From positions 62,001 through 126,000 of the forward strand of contig JAHLKC010000095.1 of assembly GCA_025449115.1 (NCBI GenBank): a DNA stretch of 64,000 nucleotides, in the 5' to 3' direction. The notes under the pieces were generated by a model, which was not told where the DNA came from, searched no databases, and saw nothing but the letters and a program-made list of their open reading frames with translations. Shown piece by piece: positions 31,985-41,662 of this stretch. Each line of letters starts with the position of its first letter. The stretch's first letter is position 1. The DNA is from Chytridium lagenaria. Its lineage: Eukaryota; Chytridiomycota; Chytridiomycetes; Chytridiales; Chytridiaceae. The translations under genes and the position numbers were made by a program.

Positions 31985-34900
31985 AGTAATGTGGATAAAT
32001 GTATTCTTGTTCCTCGAACACATGTTAAGCATAGGGATATCTTCACCGACGCTGCCAAAGTTAGATACATATACCGGCCAAACTCTAAAAGCACTGGCCT
32101 CCCCAAAAAACGGCTTGATATGCCGCCCTTTTACCTTGACGTTGGATGTCACCATGATACTCCTGTTCACGTTCCCAAGGGCACGTGCCTTGGTCATATT
32201 ACTGATGACCCTATTAATGGTGTTGATTATGTTATGCGACTTAGTGATTCTCTCGCCAATGATACCACATCCTTACTTGGCTTAATGCTTGAATTATGTA
32301 CTCATCCTGAATATAACTCTCTTGAAGATGTTCAAACGCACTGGTCAAACATCATTGCTTCTCACGATGATGATATCGACCTCACCTCTCCTCCGACTAC
32401 TTCCGTCGAGACATTCACATCCACGCCGTCGTTAACTCCACAGTCTCCATTACCCTCGTCACCGTCTGACATAGGTAGTATCCCTGATCTCCTTGCCGCC
32501 ATTAGTGCTTTACCTACTTCTATTGACGACCCTTTTATGAACTGTCCTCATGCTGGTCCGGTTCCCGCTTCTGACTGCGCTAGCGACGATGACACGTCCA
32601 CGCTCTTAAACGTTGACACCACTGATGATCAGTTGACACCTATATCTCCTGACGACTTGGAAACTATGATTGCTGCCGTTGAGGATCCTGAGGTTCAGAA
32701 GTGGATGTCTTTTCTCTCAACATTCTATGCTGAACCTGAACTCCCTTCAAAAGAACCTAAATCTCCTACCCCTGAACCTGTTCGAATGAGACCCAAAGAC
32801 ACGTCTCAGGAAGACAAGATGGACTACACCCGCGAAAAGTCATTCACCTCTGATGAGGAGTTTCTTGCCCAATTTGATATCTCTCATATCACCGACGCTG
32901 GTATAAAATCCCGTCTAACTGCGCTACTCCTTGAATTTCGAAACATATTTGACCCTAATGTCGTGACTGGTACGCGCTCTCCTGGTGAACATACCATTGA
33001 GATTAAACCTTATGCTCGCGCACCTAACGCACCTCCATATCCTGAGGGTCTTGAACGCGCTAAAATTATTAAGGAACATATTGATAAAATGTTGGAAGAT
33101 GACATTATTGAGCCTGCACGTTCACCCTTTGCTGCTCCTGTCTGCTTGGCCAAGAAAAAGGATGGTTCACTCCGTTTCTGTACTGATTTTCGTCGATTAA
33201 ATGATATTACTGTCAAGGACAAATACCCCTTGCCTCGTATTGATGAGACCTTTGACCGTCTGGCTGGCATGACACTTTTTACCTCCCTTGATTTATTATC
33301 TGGGTTTTGGCAAATCAAAATCCCACCCAGTGAACGCCATAAGACTGCCTTCGTTACTTCTGGTGGTCAATGGCAATATAAGGTGATGCCCTTTGGTCTT
33401 ACCAATAGCCCTCCAACATTCCAACGTTGCATGGACCTTGTCCTTGCTGGGTTGAAATGGTCTATCTGCATGGTCTACATTGATGATATTATCGTATTTT
33501 CACAAGACATCAACGAACATTTCTCTAACCTCCGTATGGTTTTCTCTCGCCTTGCTGAGTTCAATTTGAAGTTAAAGCCCAAAAAGTGTCATTTTTGTTT
33601 TGATATTCTACCTTTCCTGGGACACGTCGTGTCTAAAGACGGTTTACAAGCTGACCCAGAGAAACTAAAATCTCTTGACGATTACCCAGTTCCTAAGACT
33701 GTTAAACAAGTTCAGATGTTTTTAGGACTTACGCAATATTTCCGGCGTTTTGTTCCCAATTTCTCTGATGTAGCCTTCCCCATTACTACACTACTTCGTA
33801 AAGATACTCCTTTTGCGTGGACTGATTCTTGTCAGGCTGCTTTCCTTAAGATAATTGACATTCTTAAAGCTATGCTTACTATGCGCTTACCTCAAGCTGG
33901 CGATAAACTCGTGATTTCATGCGACGCGTCTAAATACGGCATGGGCGCTGCACTTTTCATTGACGATAATGGTGTTTACCACCCTGTTGCCTTTGCTTCT
34001 CGAACTTTATCCGACACTGAGTGCAACTACTCAAATACTGATCGCGAAGGCCTCGCCGTCGTTTGGGCAGCTGATACTTTTGCTCATTACACCTGGAATA
34101 CTCCATACAAGATTGAAACTGATCATTCAGCCCTTTTGTCCCTCTTTGCCAAAGGCGACCTCAAAGGCCGTTTTGCTCGTTTTGCTTATGCTCTTCACGA
34201 TCATGATATTGAACTTGTTCATACTCCTGGCAAAAGTCAAGCCGTTGCTGACGCACTTTCTCGTGCATTTAAGTCCACATTATCCCCACCCACCCTCCCT
34301 TCAGAAATTCCTGCTGCGGCTTTTCTTACTAGTGACCACGTCTTTGTTGGTAAACGCGCTCCCCTTAACGTGGATCTTTTTACCCTCCCCGACCCCTCTC
34401 TTGAAAACCGGGGCATTGACCCTCCTACAGATGATCAGAACTTTATGAATTCGTTAGATGACATTCAGAAAGATGAGGAATTACCTACAGATTATATCCT
34501 GTGCGTCAACCCCCAACATTTGTTGGAATTACTAAGTGGTAATCGCCGTTATGAGTTCAGAAAATATAACTTGCCTGGTGCTCGTCGCCTCTGGCTCTTT
34601 CAACGAAATGTTAATCGTCTTACTCATGTATTATCTGTAAATGATGCTATAATGCCTGGCAACCTACAAGAAGCTTACAATATATTTGGTTCTGAATCTA
34701 CACACTTCCAACAATATTTCGCTTTTCCCATCATTGAAATCCAAGAATTGGCACTCCCTATCACTGAGGAGACTCTTCGAGTATGTTATAACGTCACCGA
34801 TAGCCTCTTTTCAAGACCTGTCGTTCCAAAAGAACTTGTAATCGGAGTCGCTCAGCAACTTCACACCATCTGGCCCATTAAGCCCTTCACTACTTCTAAG

Positions 34901-36799
34901 TTTGTTGAAAAAGACTTTAAGATCCTTAGTTGGAATGTAAACAGTTTTCGAGCTTTCCTGAAGAAGCTCTACGCACTCAAAAAAGAAAGTCAAGACCTCG
35001 ATATGGTTCAATTCTTTGCCAAGTACCTTGACGATGAGAACTTCTCTATTGTCTGCCTTCAAGAAACTATGCTTGGTGATGAGACTAAGATTCGCGACCT
35101 TCTCAATAAACTTCCCAACTGGGTATCTTTTTCTAATGAACCTGATCAGCCAGGTCGTAACGGTGTTATGACCATGGTTAGGAAGGATGTTCCTGTTTTA
35201 AGAATTATACAAGGTCTTGATATTTCCACCGCCTATTCACCTAATGCTTCACCCGTCGTTGGCGCCTTTGGAGAAGAAGGTCGCTGCCTTACCATCCAGT
35301 TGCCTTCACTTAGTATAGTGAATGTATATGTCCCTAATGGAACACGCTATACTCACCGACAAGAGTACAAAATGCACTTCCTAGAGGCCTTCACTAGGTT
35401 TAACTATGATCTTAAGCAAGTTACTCCAGTGATAGTGGTCGGCGATATGAATATTGCCCGAACGGACTTTGACGTTTGTAATCCTTGTGCCTTCTATGGC
35501 ATCTCTGGCTTTAGAGCTGAGGAACAAAAGTGGTTCAAGGAATTTATGAAACTCGGCTTTAAAGATGGTTTCCGCGAGACGCACCCTACCACTCCTGGTT
35601 ATACTTGGTTCAACCCCCAACAAAGATATAAGCCTATATGGAGAATAGATTATTTTCTTATTGATTCCGCTATACCCAGTCTTTGGCGCGTCGACCATGA
35701 ACATCCCAATACCCTAACTGACCACGCGTCGTTACACTTTACTATGACGACCACACCAGATTTGTGTGATGGTGATATAACGCTTCCGTCTCTCATTGAG
35801 ATCATGGCTACCTCTGCGTCAGATGTCAACAATGACCCAGATGATCCTAATCTTCATAGAATAAACGAGTTTGCTTTATTCAGAAAGACTCCAAAGCAAT
35901 TCCAAGAACTCCAAAGTGAAGACCCCGACTTTGGAGACATTATCTTATTCCTTGAGACTGGGATTTTACCAGAGGCTGCTGATTCTCGCAAGGCTGTACT
36001 TAATGGTTCACGTAATATGATACTCCGTGATAAACTCTTGTATAAGGTTACTCATGTCCATGATTACCTTTTGAAACGATCCCCTGTTCGCGTATCTCTC
36101 TGTATACCCTTTGAGCTTCGTGAAGCTGCCTGTCTTCAGGTACACAATGACCTCTTTTCTGGCCATCTTGGTAATCAAAAGATTCTCCCAACTGTCCTTG
36201 ATAGATATTGGTGGCCGACTATATCCCGCGACCTCCGTCGTCACGTCGACTCTTGCCTAGAATGTCAGAAGACCAAGGACATTCCCCTTCGTGCTGGCTC
36301 TATCCGACCTGTTCCTTTTGGCCATAAGCCTTGGGATCGGGTTGCTGTAGACATTCTTGGTCCTCTTATGGATAGCAAAAGAAAGAATAAGTATATTGTT
36401 GTAATAACTGACTACTTCACTCGCTGGGCCGACGCTTATGCGGTTGCGGATATTGAAACTGAAACTGTAGCTCGTACTATTGTTGAGGAATGCTTTTGTC
36501 GCTATGGTATACCTCTGACTATGCATTCTGATCAAGGTCCTCAGTTTGTGAGTGAGTTAATGAAGAAGGTTAGCACTATACTTGGCTTTAATCAGTCTTA
36601 CTCTTCCCCCTATTGGCCGCGTGCCAATGGCCTTGTAGAGAGATTCAATAAAACTCTGTGTCAGATGCTTAGAGCATATATTAATCAACAGACCCATGAC
36701 GACTGGGACGAGTTAATCCCTTATGTCCTATTCGCTTATCGGACTACTGTTCATCCTGCTACCCAAGAGACTCCTTTTTCTTCTGATGTTTGGCCGTGA
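31985..36799 (+). CDS. Pol polyprotein: RT - RNase H - ASCH-like - EEP endonuclease - integrase core
   Basis: One open frame (residue 1 = codon at 31,991). RT: PEGLERAKIIKEHIDKML, CTDFRRLNDITVKDKYPLPR and YIDDIIVFS (Y496). RNase H: CDASKYGMGAAL (D645), TDREGLAVVW, ETDHSALLS, AVADALSR. ASCH/PUA-like domain about residues 834-955 with YEFRKYNLPGARRLWLFQ. EEP residues 975-1250: SWNVNS, CLQET (E1025), GDMN (D1152), WRIDYFLID (D1220), TDHASLHF (D1244, H1245), the ExoIII/APE set of metal and catalytic residues. Integrase: HX6HX29CX2C finger near 36,150-36,270, then D1454, D1514 and E1550 (DD35E). The frame ends at FSSDVWP, just inside the integrase, and continues in another frame. There is no Met at the start, so it is expressed from upstream. 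Confidence 0.9.
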   Translation, partial: SNVDKCILVPRTHVKHRDIFTDAAKVRYIYRPNSKSTGLPKKRLDMPPFYLDVGCHHDTPVHVPKGTCLGHITDDPINGVDYVMRLSDSLANDTTSLLGLMLELCTHPEYNSLEDVQTHWSNIIASHDDDIDLTSPPTTSVETFTSTPSLTPQSPLPSSPSDIGSIPDLLAAISALPTSIDDPFMNCPHAGPVPASDCASDDDTSTLLNVDTTDDQLTPISPDDLETMIAAVEDPEVQKWMSFLSTFYAEPELPSKEPKSPTPEPVRMRPKDTSQEDKMDYTREKSFTSDEEFLAQFDISHITDAGIKSRLTALLLEFRNIFDPNVVTGTRSPGEHTIEIKPYARAPNAPPYPEGLERAKIIKEHIDKMLEDDIIEPARSPFAAPVCLAKKKDGSLRFCTDFRRLNDITVKDKYPLPRIDETFDRLAGMTLFTSLDLLSGFWQIKIPPSERHKTAFVTSGGQWQYKVMPFGLTNSPPTFQRCMDLVLAGLKWSICMVYIDDIIVFSQDINEHFSNLRMVFSRLAEFNLKLKPKKCHFCFDILPFLGHVVSKDGLQADPEKLKSLDDYPVPKTVKQVQMFLGLTQYFRRFVPNFSDVAFPITTLLRKDTPFAWTDSCQAAFLKIIDILKAMLTMRLPQAGDKLVISCDASKYGMGAALFIDDNGVYHPVAFASRTLSDTECNYSNTDREGLAVVWAADTFAHYTWNTPYKIETDHSALLSLFAKGDLKGRFARFAYALHDHDIELVHTPGKSQAVADALSRAFKSTLSPPTLPSEIPAAAFLTSDHVFVGKRAPLNVDLFTLPDPSLENRGIDPPTDDQNFMNSLDDIQKDEELPTDYILCVNPQHLLELLSGNRRYEFRKYNLPGARRLWLFQRNVNRLTHVLSVNDAIMPGNLQEAYNIFGSESTHFQQYFAFPIIEIQELALPITEETLRVCYNVTDSLFSRPVVPKELVIGVAQQLHTIWPIKPFTTSKFVEKDFKILSWNVNSFRAFLKKLYALKKESQDLDMVQFFAKYLDDENFSIVCLQETMLGDETKIRDLLNKLPNWVSFSNEPDQPGRNGVMTMVRKDVPVLRIIQGLDISTAYSPNASPVVGAFGEEGRCLTIQLPSLSIVNVYVPNGTRYTHRQEYKMHFLEAFTRFNYDLKQVTPVIVVGDMNIARTDFDVCNPCAFYGISGFRAEEQKWFKEFMKLGFKDGFRETHPTTPGYTWFNPQQRYKPIWRIDYFLIDSAIPSLWRVDHEHPNTLTDHASLHFTMTTTPDLCDGDITLPSLIEIMATSASDVNNDPDDPNLHRINEFALFRKTPKQFQELQSEDPDFGDIILFLETGILPEAADSRKAVLNGSRNMILRDKLLYKVTHVHDYLLKRSPVRVSLCIPFELREAACLQVHNDLFSGHLGNQKILPTVLDRYWWPTISRDLRRHVDSCLECQKTKDIPLRAGSIRPVPFGHKPWDRVAVDILGPLMDSKRKNKYIVVITDYFTRWADAYAVADIETETVARTIVEECFCRYGIPLTMHSDQGPQFVSELMKKVSTILGFNQSYSSPYWPRANGLVERFNKTLCQMLRAYINQQTHDDWDELIPYVLFAYRTTVHPATQETPFSSDVWP

Positions 36800-38563
36800 A
36801 GCTCTTACTCCTGCTGACCTTCGATTCGGTTTCTCCTCACGAGACCTAGCCGACGACGAGCGTTGGGAAGAAGATGTTGATCCTGTTGCGATCCTATCTT
36901 CTAATATATCTGCTTCCTCCATGACTCCCCATCGTGTAGCTGGATGCTATGTTCGGTGCTGGAATAAAGTTAAACATCATTGGTCCAAACAAACCCATGG
37001 TTACTCTGTTGACATGACTACAGCTGAACGACTTTCCGCTATTATATCCTGCTTTGAACTTGACGTTTTTTATATACTATATAATAGCTCCGAGAATAAT
37101 AACTCCAGTTATCCACAACATCGTGTATTTAACGTTAAGTTGAGAGGATACTCTTTACCCTACGTATATCTAAAGTCGACCTCTTTTACCCATAACGACG
37201 TAAGATACATAGTTGGTGTCTATGCTCGTGACGGCTTATTCAGTCCCTCTCGTTCTGATTCACTCTATTACTTTGAACGACCTTCCGGCTCGCTTTATTA
37301 TCGAGGATCCCTACTACTTGATCCCTCCCGGATACTGTCTCCTAACAACCCATGCACACCCCTTTGGCCTGGATTCGGCTACGGCCCCTTTTCTTATTCC
37401 TTGTCCACTCCGGATGTCCCTCTTTTAGCGATCGACACCCCTCCAACGATCCCGTCATTGATCATACTGGTGCATACACAACCTACACCAATTATCGCGC
37501 TCAAGCTTCGGTTTTTGCCAATATTGATGAAAATATTGAGAGGTTCCTAAATGATGCCTTAAATGACCACCGTCAGGCGGCTAAGGATTACGCTACGTGT
37601 CTTCCTGCCCGCATTGCTCTAGCTAAAGGTATCCTGGCTAAATATCATCGTGAAAATGCTCTTGCTAAAGCGGATAAAAGTATCGAACCTTTTCGCTTTG
37701 ATATTGGTGATCAAGTTTGGTTATCAATTCCTTTCCCTGCAGATCCTTCCCCAAAGTTTGCATTCCGTTGGTCTGGCCCAATGCGGATTATTGGTGTTAG
37801 TGCTGATCGCAGCCGCTATAACTTAGTTGAATACCTACCTGATGGTCGTCTCCTACCTCGATGGGCCAATGCTGCTCGTCTGAGACCCTATGCCAATCTA
37901 CCTCCTCTTGATAGCGCCACTGACGCTGCTTTTGACTCGAAAACTGAAGACTTTGAAGCTGAAGTCAAGGCCTGGAGAGAGTTAGAGATCCTTCAGCGCC
38001 GTCCTCCTAATCACATTAAGACTCAACCTGGTGTCAACCGGGAACTCTTTCGTCGCTTTGACCCTACTGTCGCTGATGCTTGCCCTGATGATCCCGAGTA
38101 TTATATAGAGAAACTCGCAGCCCATGACTTTGATGAAGATGAATATGTTTATCGCTACTCTGTTAAGTACCTTGGCCAGGGTTCTCATCAGAACAAATGG
38201 TATCTTGAGTCCGACCTCCCCAAACTTATTGTTGATGATTATTGGCAAGAGCTCCACGCTCGCAACCCTGTTGCTCACATGAAGCGTCAGGCTTTCCTTA
38301 AACGCAGAATGCGCCGACCCAAGGGTAAAGAACCTGCTCTTATAGCACCTCGTCCTCCGACGCGTGTCCTCGTTGAGGATGATGAACTCCCCTTGGCCGC
38401 TTCTTTTAGTACGCGTCGCCGACGCCCTCCTTTATTCTATAATGTTGATCCAGACATTGTCCCTCATTCTGGCCCCTCTCGCAGGACTAAGCCTGTTGAG
38501 TATGTCACTGAAGCTGATAACCACGGTTTCCGTTTTAATAGTGATGCCGATTCTGATTCGTAA
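36785..38563 (+). CDS. integrase C-terminus: unknown insertion, GPY/F-like module, chromodomain
   Basis: The integrase resumes as FGREALTPADLRFGFSSRDL. About 200 residues without known counterpart follow (36,860-37,420, for example YVRCWNKVKHHWSKQTHG and NDVRYIVGVYARDGLFS). The frame then returns near 37,400 to the one used by RT. DRHPSNDPVIDHTGAY and a helical region precede FRFDIGDQVWLSIPFP and FAFRWSGPMRIIGVS, a GPY/F-like module. A chromodomain-like segment (38,099-38,270) reads YYIEKLAAHDFDEDEYVYRY, SVKYLGQGSHQNKWYLESDL. Chromodomains guide integration to modified histones in chromoviruses. The tail is basic, then acidic, with stop at 38,563. Confidence 0.7.
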
Positions 38564-38623
38564 ATCTCTTTCCCTATAACTTTGGTGTTATTATCTATCA
38601 TCACTTACGTGATGCTCTCTTAA

Positions 38624-38643
38624 AAATGCGGAGAATGTGAAAT
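38624..38643 (+). promoter_or_regulatory. candidate polypurine tract of inner element
   Basis: AAAAATGCGGAGAATGTGAAA, mostly purine, lies directly before the 3' LTR. It would prime plus-strand DNA synthesis. Pyrimidine interruptions make it imperfect. Confidence 0.4.
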
Positions 38644-38644
38644 A

Positions 38645-39605
38645 TTGAAGGTTCTCTTATATTTCACGTGATATATTTTACTATAAATAAAAGATTAATG
38701 ACTATAAATGATTGTCTTAGCCTAGGCGTCACTTATATTTCCAAGAGTACGTGTTCTCTTATATGATGATTCTTTGTTGTCAAATTACGACTGACGTCAC
38801 TAATGCGTATTTGTTTAAAGTTATATGAGCGCGTTAGGAACGAGCAGACGTACTTATGTATATAGGGGTTTATGTGTTTATTGTTTATATTTTTCTCGTT
38901 TCTTGTTTGTTTTGTTGTTTACTATATCCTTTTTTGACTAACTTATTTACAGCAGCAAAATTAATAATAAACTGAGAGAGAAGTTGTCCCCACAAAAATC
39001 ATCATATCCTGTCCTGTTTGTGCATGATCTTCCCCCCCACATTGCTTATATGACACCATGTCTTTCTATCTGCCTCTTACTTGGAATGGGCCCTGTTTTA
39101 ATTAAGTCGTAAAGTGTACCATGGCACGGGATGTTGTGACATGCTCTTGAATGAGAACTCCTTCAATGCCCCTCCTGATGCTCATGGACGATGACAGGCA
39201 AGTACGCTACGCTATTCCCCCTCTTATGCATGCCATTGAGTCCTGAAACGACTCCACCACCTGGGAGCGCGTGGAAATACGACTTGACTGCTGGTTTGCA
39301 TAGGTAATGGGTTATATAATAAGTTGTTGGAAGAGTCTTGTAGATTGACACCAGAATGGTTGTTAGACATAGCTTAGAGCTTTGTCACCCTAGTATCTTC
39401 ATTGATCGGCATTGTTGGAAACCCTTAGAAAAAACCCCATTAGAATCACTTCATCCTCACACCTTAAATTCATACTACTAACATTGAGTGTAATAGCTCT
39501 TTAATGAGTAGACTTGTTACTGCTAATCTTCATTAGACATGTAATGACATCTTGTGATCTCCTCCTATGGACTTAGAGTCCACGGAGCGTGCCCAGAGAT
39601 TTCAC
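38645..39605 (+). repeat. 3' LTR of inner element
   Basis: 961 bp. Relative to the 5' LTR it has about six substitutions, five of them C-to-T or G-to-A, clustered in the first 300 bp, plus several one-base indels. Confidence 0.93.
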
Positions 39606-39606
39606 A

Positions 39607-39823
39607 TCTACCCCCGACGAGTAGACATTCCTGTCAATCCTCCAAAGACAGTCAACCCAGCAATTCTTCCTCCGTCATCGTCTACTGGGTTATCAACAGG
39701 TTCATCATCGTTGGAATCGGGAGCGGGGGCTATGAAAGCTACGGGGGTTTCACCGTTGGTTACGTCGGGTAGGGATGAACAGACGACGTTGGGATGATCG
39801 AGAAGGAGGCGGGGAGAAAGAAA
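39607..39823 (+). repeat. right copy of 216-bp direct duplication
   Basis: Repeats 25,011-25,226 and then continues without a break into the outer element's linker (GCGGTTGAGCCTGAGG). Confidence 0.92.
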
Positions 39824-40560
39824 GCGGTTGAGCCTGAGGAGAAGGACGATACTCAGAATGTCGGAGGGAACAAAGGGAAGGAGGTGGGTGCCGAGAAACT
39901 TGAAAGCAGGGGGTCAAGAACAAGAGGAGGAGAAGAGGAGGAAAAAGAAGAAGAAGGATAGAAAAAGGGAGTCGGCGGTTGAAAATGGGGGGGAAGGAAA
40001 TGCAGAGGGTGGGGTTGTAGGTTCAAAAGACAAACTAGCATCTTCGGCGCCATCAAAAACCCCACAATCTCCTCAACCTTCGCCAAACCCAGATTACACT
40101 GTTCGACGGGGGGTCCACTTGAGCAATGAGGAACTCCTCCATGTCATTGATAGGCTGTTTAATCAGCCGGTATCATCTTCTCTGACGTGGGGGCAGTTCC
40201 TCGGGTTTTCACCAAGGGCTGTCAGAATGGTGATGGATCGTATTAAGGCTAAGCGGTTCCCACTCCCGGGTGAGGAGAGCATTAGTGAAGGGATGGACGT
40301 GGATGTAGGGCTGGCGGAAGCAATGAGATCAAAACCTGACCGTTCCAGCGACCTGTTTGATACGCTTTTGAGCAGCTTTCTGGACGAGTTAGACACCAAC
40401 AAGCTTTTAAAGACCCCTGAGAGTGTGGACAGCAATATGGTGGAGGCAGTGGACTGTTGCTCCTTTAGGGTGTCGGCGGATGATGTTCTGGACAGCTTCT
40501 CAGCAGACATTGCGGATGATTTGAGTGAAGCAGAGACCCTCGCACCGGAGGAAGCACGCT
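39824..40560 (+). CDS. outer element linker domain before protease
   Basis: Open frame 39,828-40,841. It starts with a Lys/Glu-rich charged stretch, then SNEELLHVIDRLFNQPVSS, LTWGQFLGFSPRAVRMVMDR and IKAKRFPLPG. The pattern NQPV...L..G.FLG.S...R.....I resembles the pre-protease segment of fungal Ty3-like elements. The rest is acidic. The frame continues into the protease. Confidence 0.55.
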
Positions 40561-41099
40561 GCAAAGTAGTCGCAGCTAGCCCTGCACTCTACGACGTTAA
40601 GCTGGGCCTCGGAAAGCACGTAGTCACACTCAGTAAAGTCACAATTGACGGCGGCTCTCAAGTCATCACCGTGAGGCTCTCGGTTTACAAGAAAATAGGG
40701 GCTTCAGCGGGGATAGAGGAGGGAGCATCGATTAACATGAGAGGGGCTCATGGTCACACTCGGAAAGCTTGTAGGGCTCGTTCCTCGTCTTCCTGTTACC
40801 ATATTCGGTCTCACTTACTTTGTACAAGCATTCATCATTGACGACACAGTGGATCCTAAGCCTCCTTTCGGTCTTTTGTTGGGTCAGCCCTTTATAGACC
40901 TGGCGCGGGCAGAGACGGTGTGGACAGATGAGGGTGACCAGTGGACACGTTTTCGAAGTCGGCAAGATCGCAATGTTATCCTTAAAGTCAAGACGGTGGA
41001 CTCACGTGATAGGGACAATCAATATAGTATGTCCAGCTTCAGACAGGCGCGCGCTGACCGACCCCAAGCGTGGTCCCTATACCGCGAAGATGAGGACTA
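40561..41099 (+). CDS. retropepsin-like protease of outer element
   Basis: VTIDGGSQVITVRLSVYKKI carries the catalytic Asp at 40,647 in a DGGS context, and LLGQPFIDLARAETVW (about 40,876) matches the C-terminal ILG motif. A one-base frame change near 40,755 (after SINMRGAHGHTRK) links the two parts. The frame ends with TAG at 41,098-41,100. DGGS instead of DTG/DSG is tolerated in fungal elements but worth checking. Confidence 0.6.
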
Positions 41100-41662
41100 G
41101 CTGAATCAGCAGTGAATGTTTTGCTATTTCCCTTCTTTCCGTTCATTCCATGTCTTTCTCTCTTTTCATTTCCATTTTCTTTCGCGTCACTTCTCGTTTT
41201 TGTCGCGTAAATTGTTTCATTCACTATATTTTGTTCACACGACTTGTCTTTTCGCGTGTGTCTGACTGCTGTCCCTCTGGTGGTCTCAGGGACGTGGTTA
41301 TTTGTTGTCTTTCCATCCTGTATGTTTTCTTGTCTTTCCCTTGGTCTTCGCGTTCGGTGGGCTTACTCGTTGGCTGAGGGTCTTGCTGGGTTTTTCATAC
41401 AAATGTGTTTTCTTGTCTTTCCTCGTTGTTCGCTGTCTTTTAATCCTTTTTCTCTCACCCTTGACTCTTGTGGCGAGAAGCATATAATGTGGGGGTCGGA
41501 ATTTGTCAGTGGAATAAAGGTAGTGATTTAGAAACACAAAAACAATAGAGCAGGCATCAAAGGGAGGGCGACTCGAGCAAAAAAGGGGGCTAGTACCGGT
41601 CTACGACGACGATCGCCGCAGCTGACAACGCCTACCAGCGCACAGCGCCACCCTCTGCTACA
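41100..41662 (+). other. 560-bp pyrimidine-rich spacer between protease and RT frames
   Basis: No supported coding frame. T/C-rich with TTTTCGCGTGTG-like stretches, then purine-rich from 41,500 (AAAAAAGGGGGCTAG). It could be an intron, an internal promoter or a decayed connection between protease and RT. Confidence 0.4.

Larger units (their letters stand above)
25227..39605 (+). mobile_element. inner LTR retrotransposon (chromovirus-like) with ASCH and EEP domains
   Basis: 14.4 kb, nested in the outer element. LTRs 25,227-26,183 and 38,645-39,605 start TTGAAGG and end in ATTCAC/ATTTCACA. By eye they have about six substitutions and about nine indels. Domain order: two upstream reading frames, Gag with CCHC, unknown segment, aspartic protease, RT, RNase H, ASCH/PUA-like, EEP endonuclease, integrase (HHCC, DD35E), unknown insertion, GPY/F-like module, chromodomain. 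The core polyprotein is one open frame of about 1,600 codons. Flanked by a 216-bp duplication instead of a short target duplication. Its size and extra domains make it atypical for Ty3/gypsy elements. Confidence 0.92.

Noticed and set aside
34913..35760. EEP domain as a separate non-LTR element inserted into Pol
   Set aside because: The frame runs without a break from RT through EEP into integrase, no second RT, tail or target duplication is present, and the same order occurs in the outer element.
36008..36535. Minus-strand frames opposite integrase
   Set aside because: Shadows of the well-supported plus-strand Pol.
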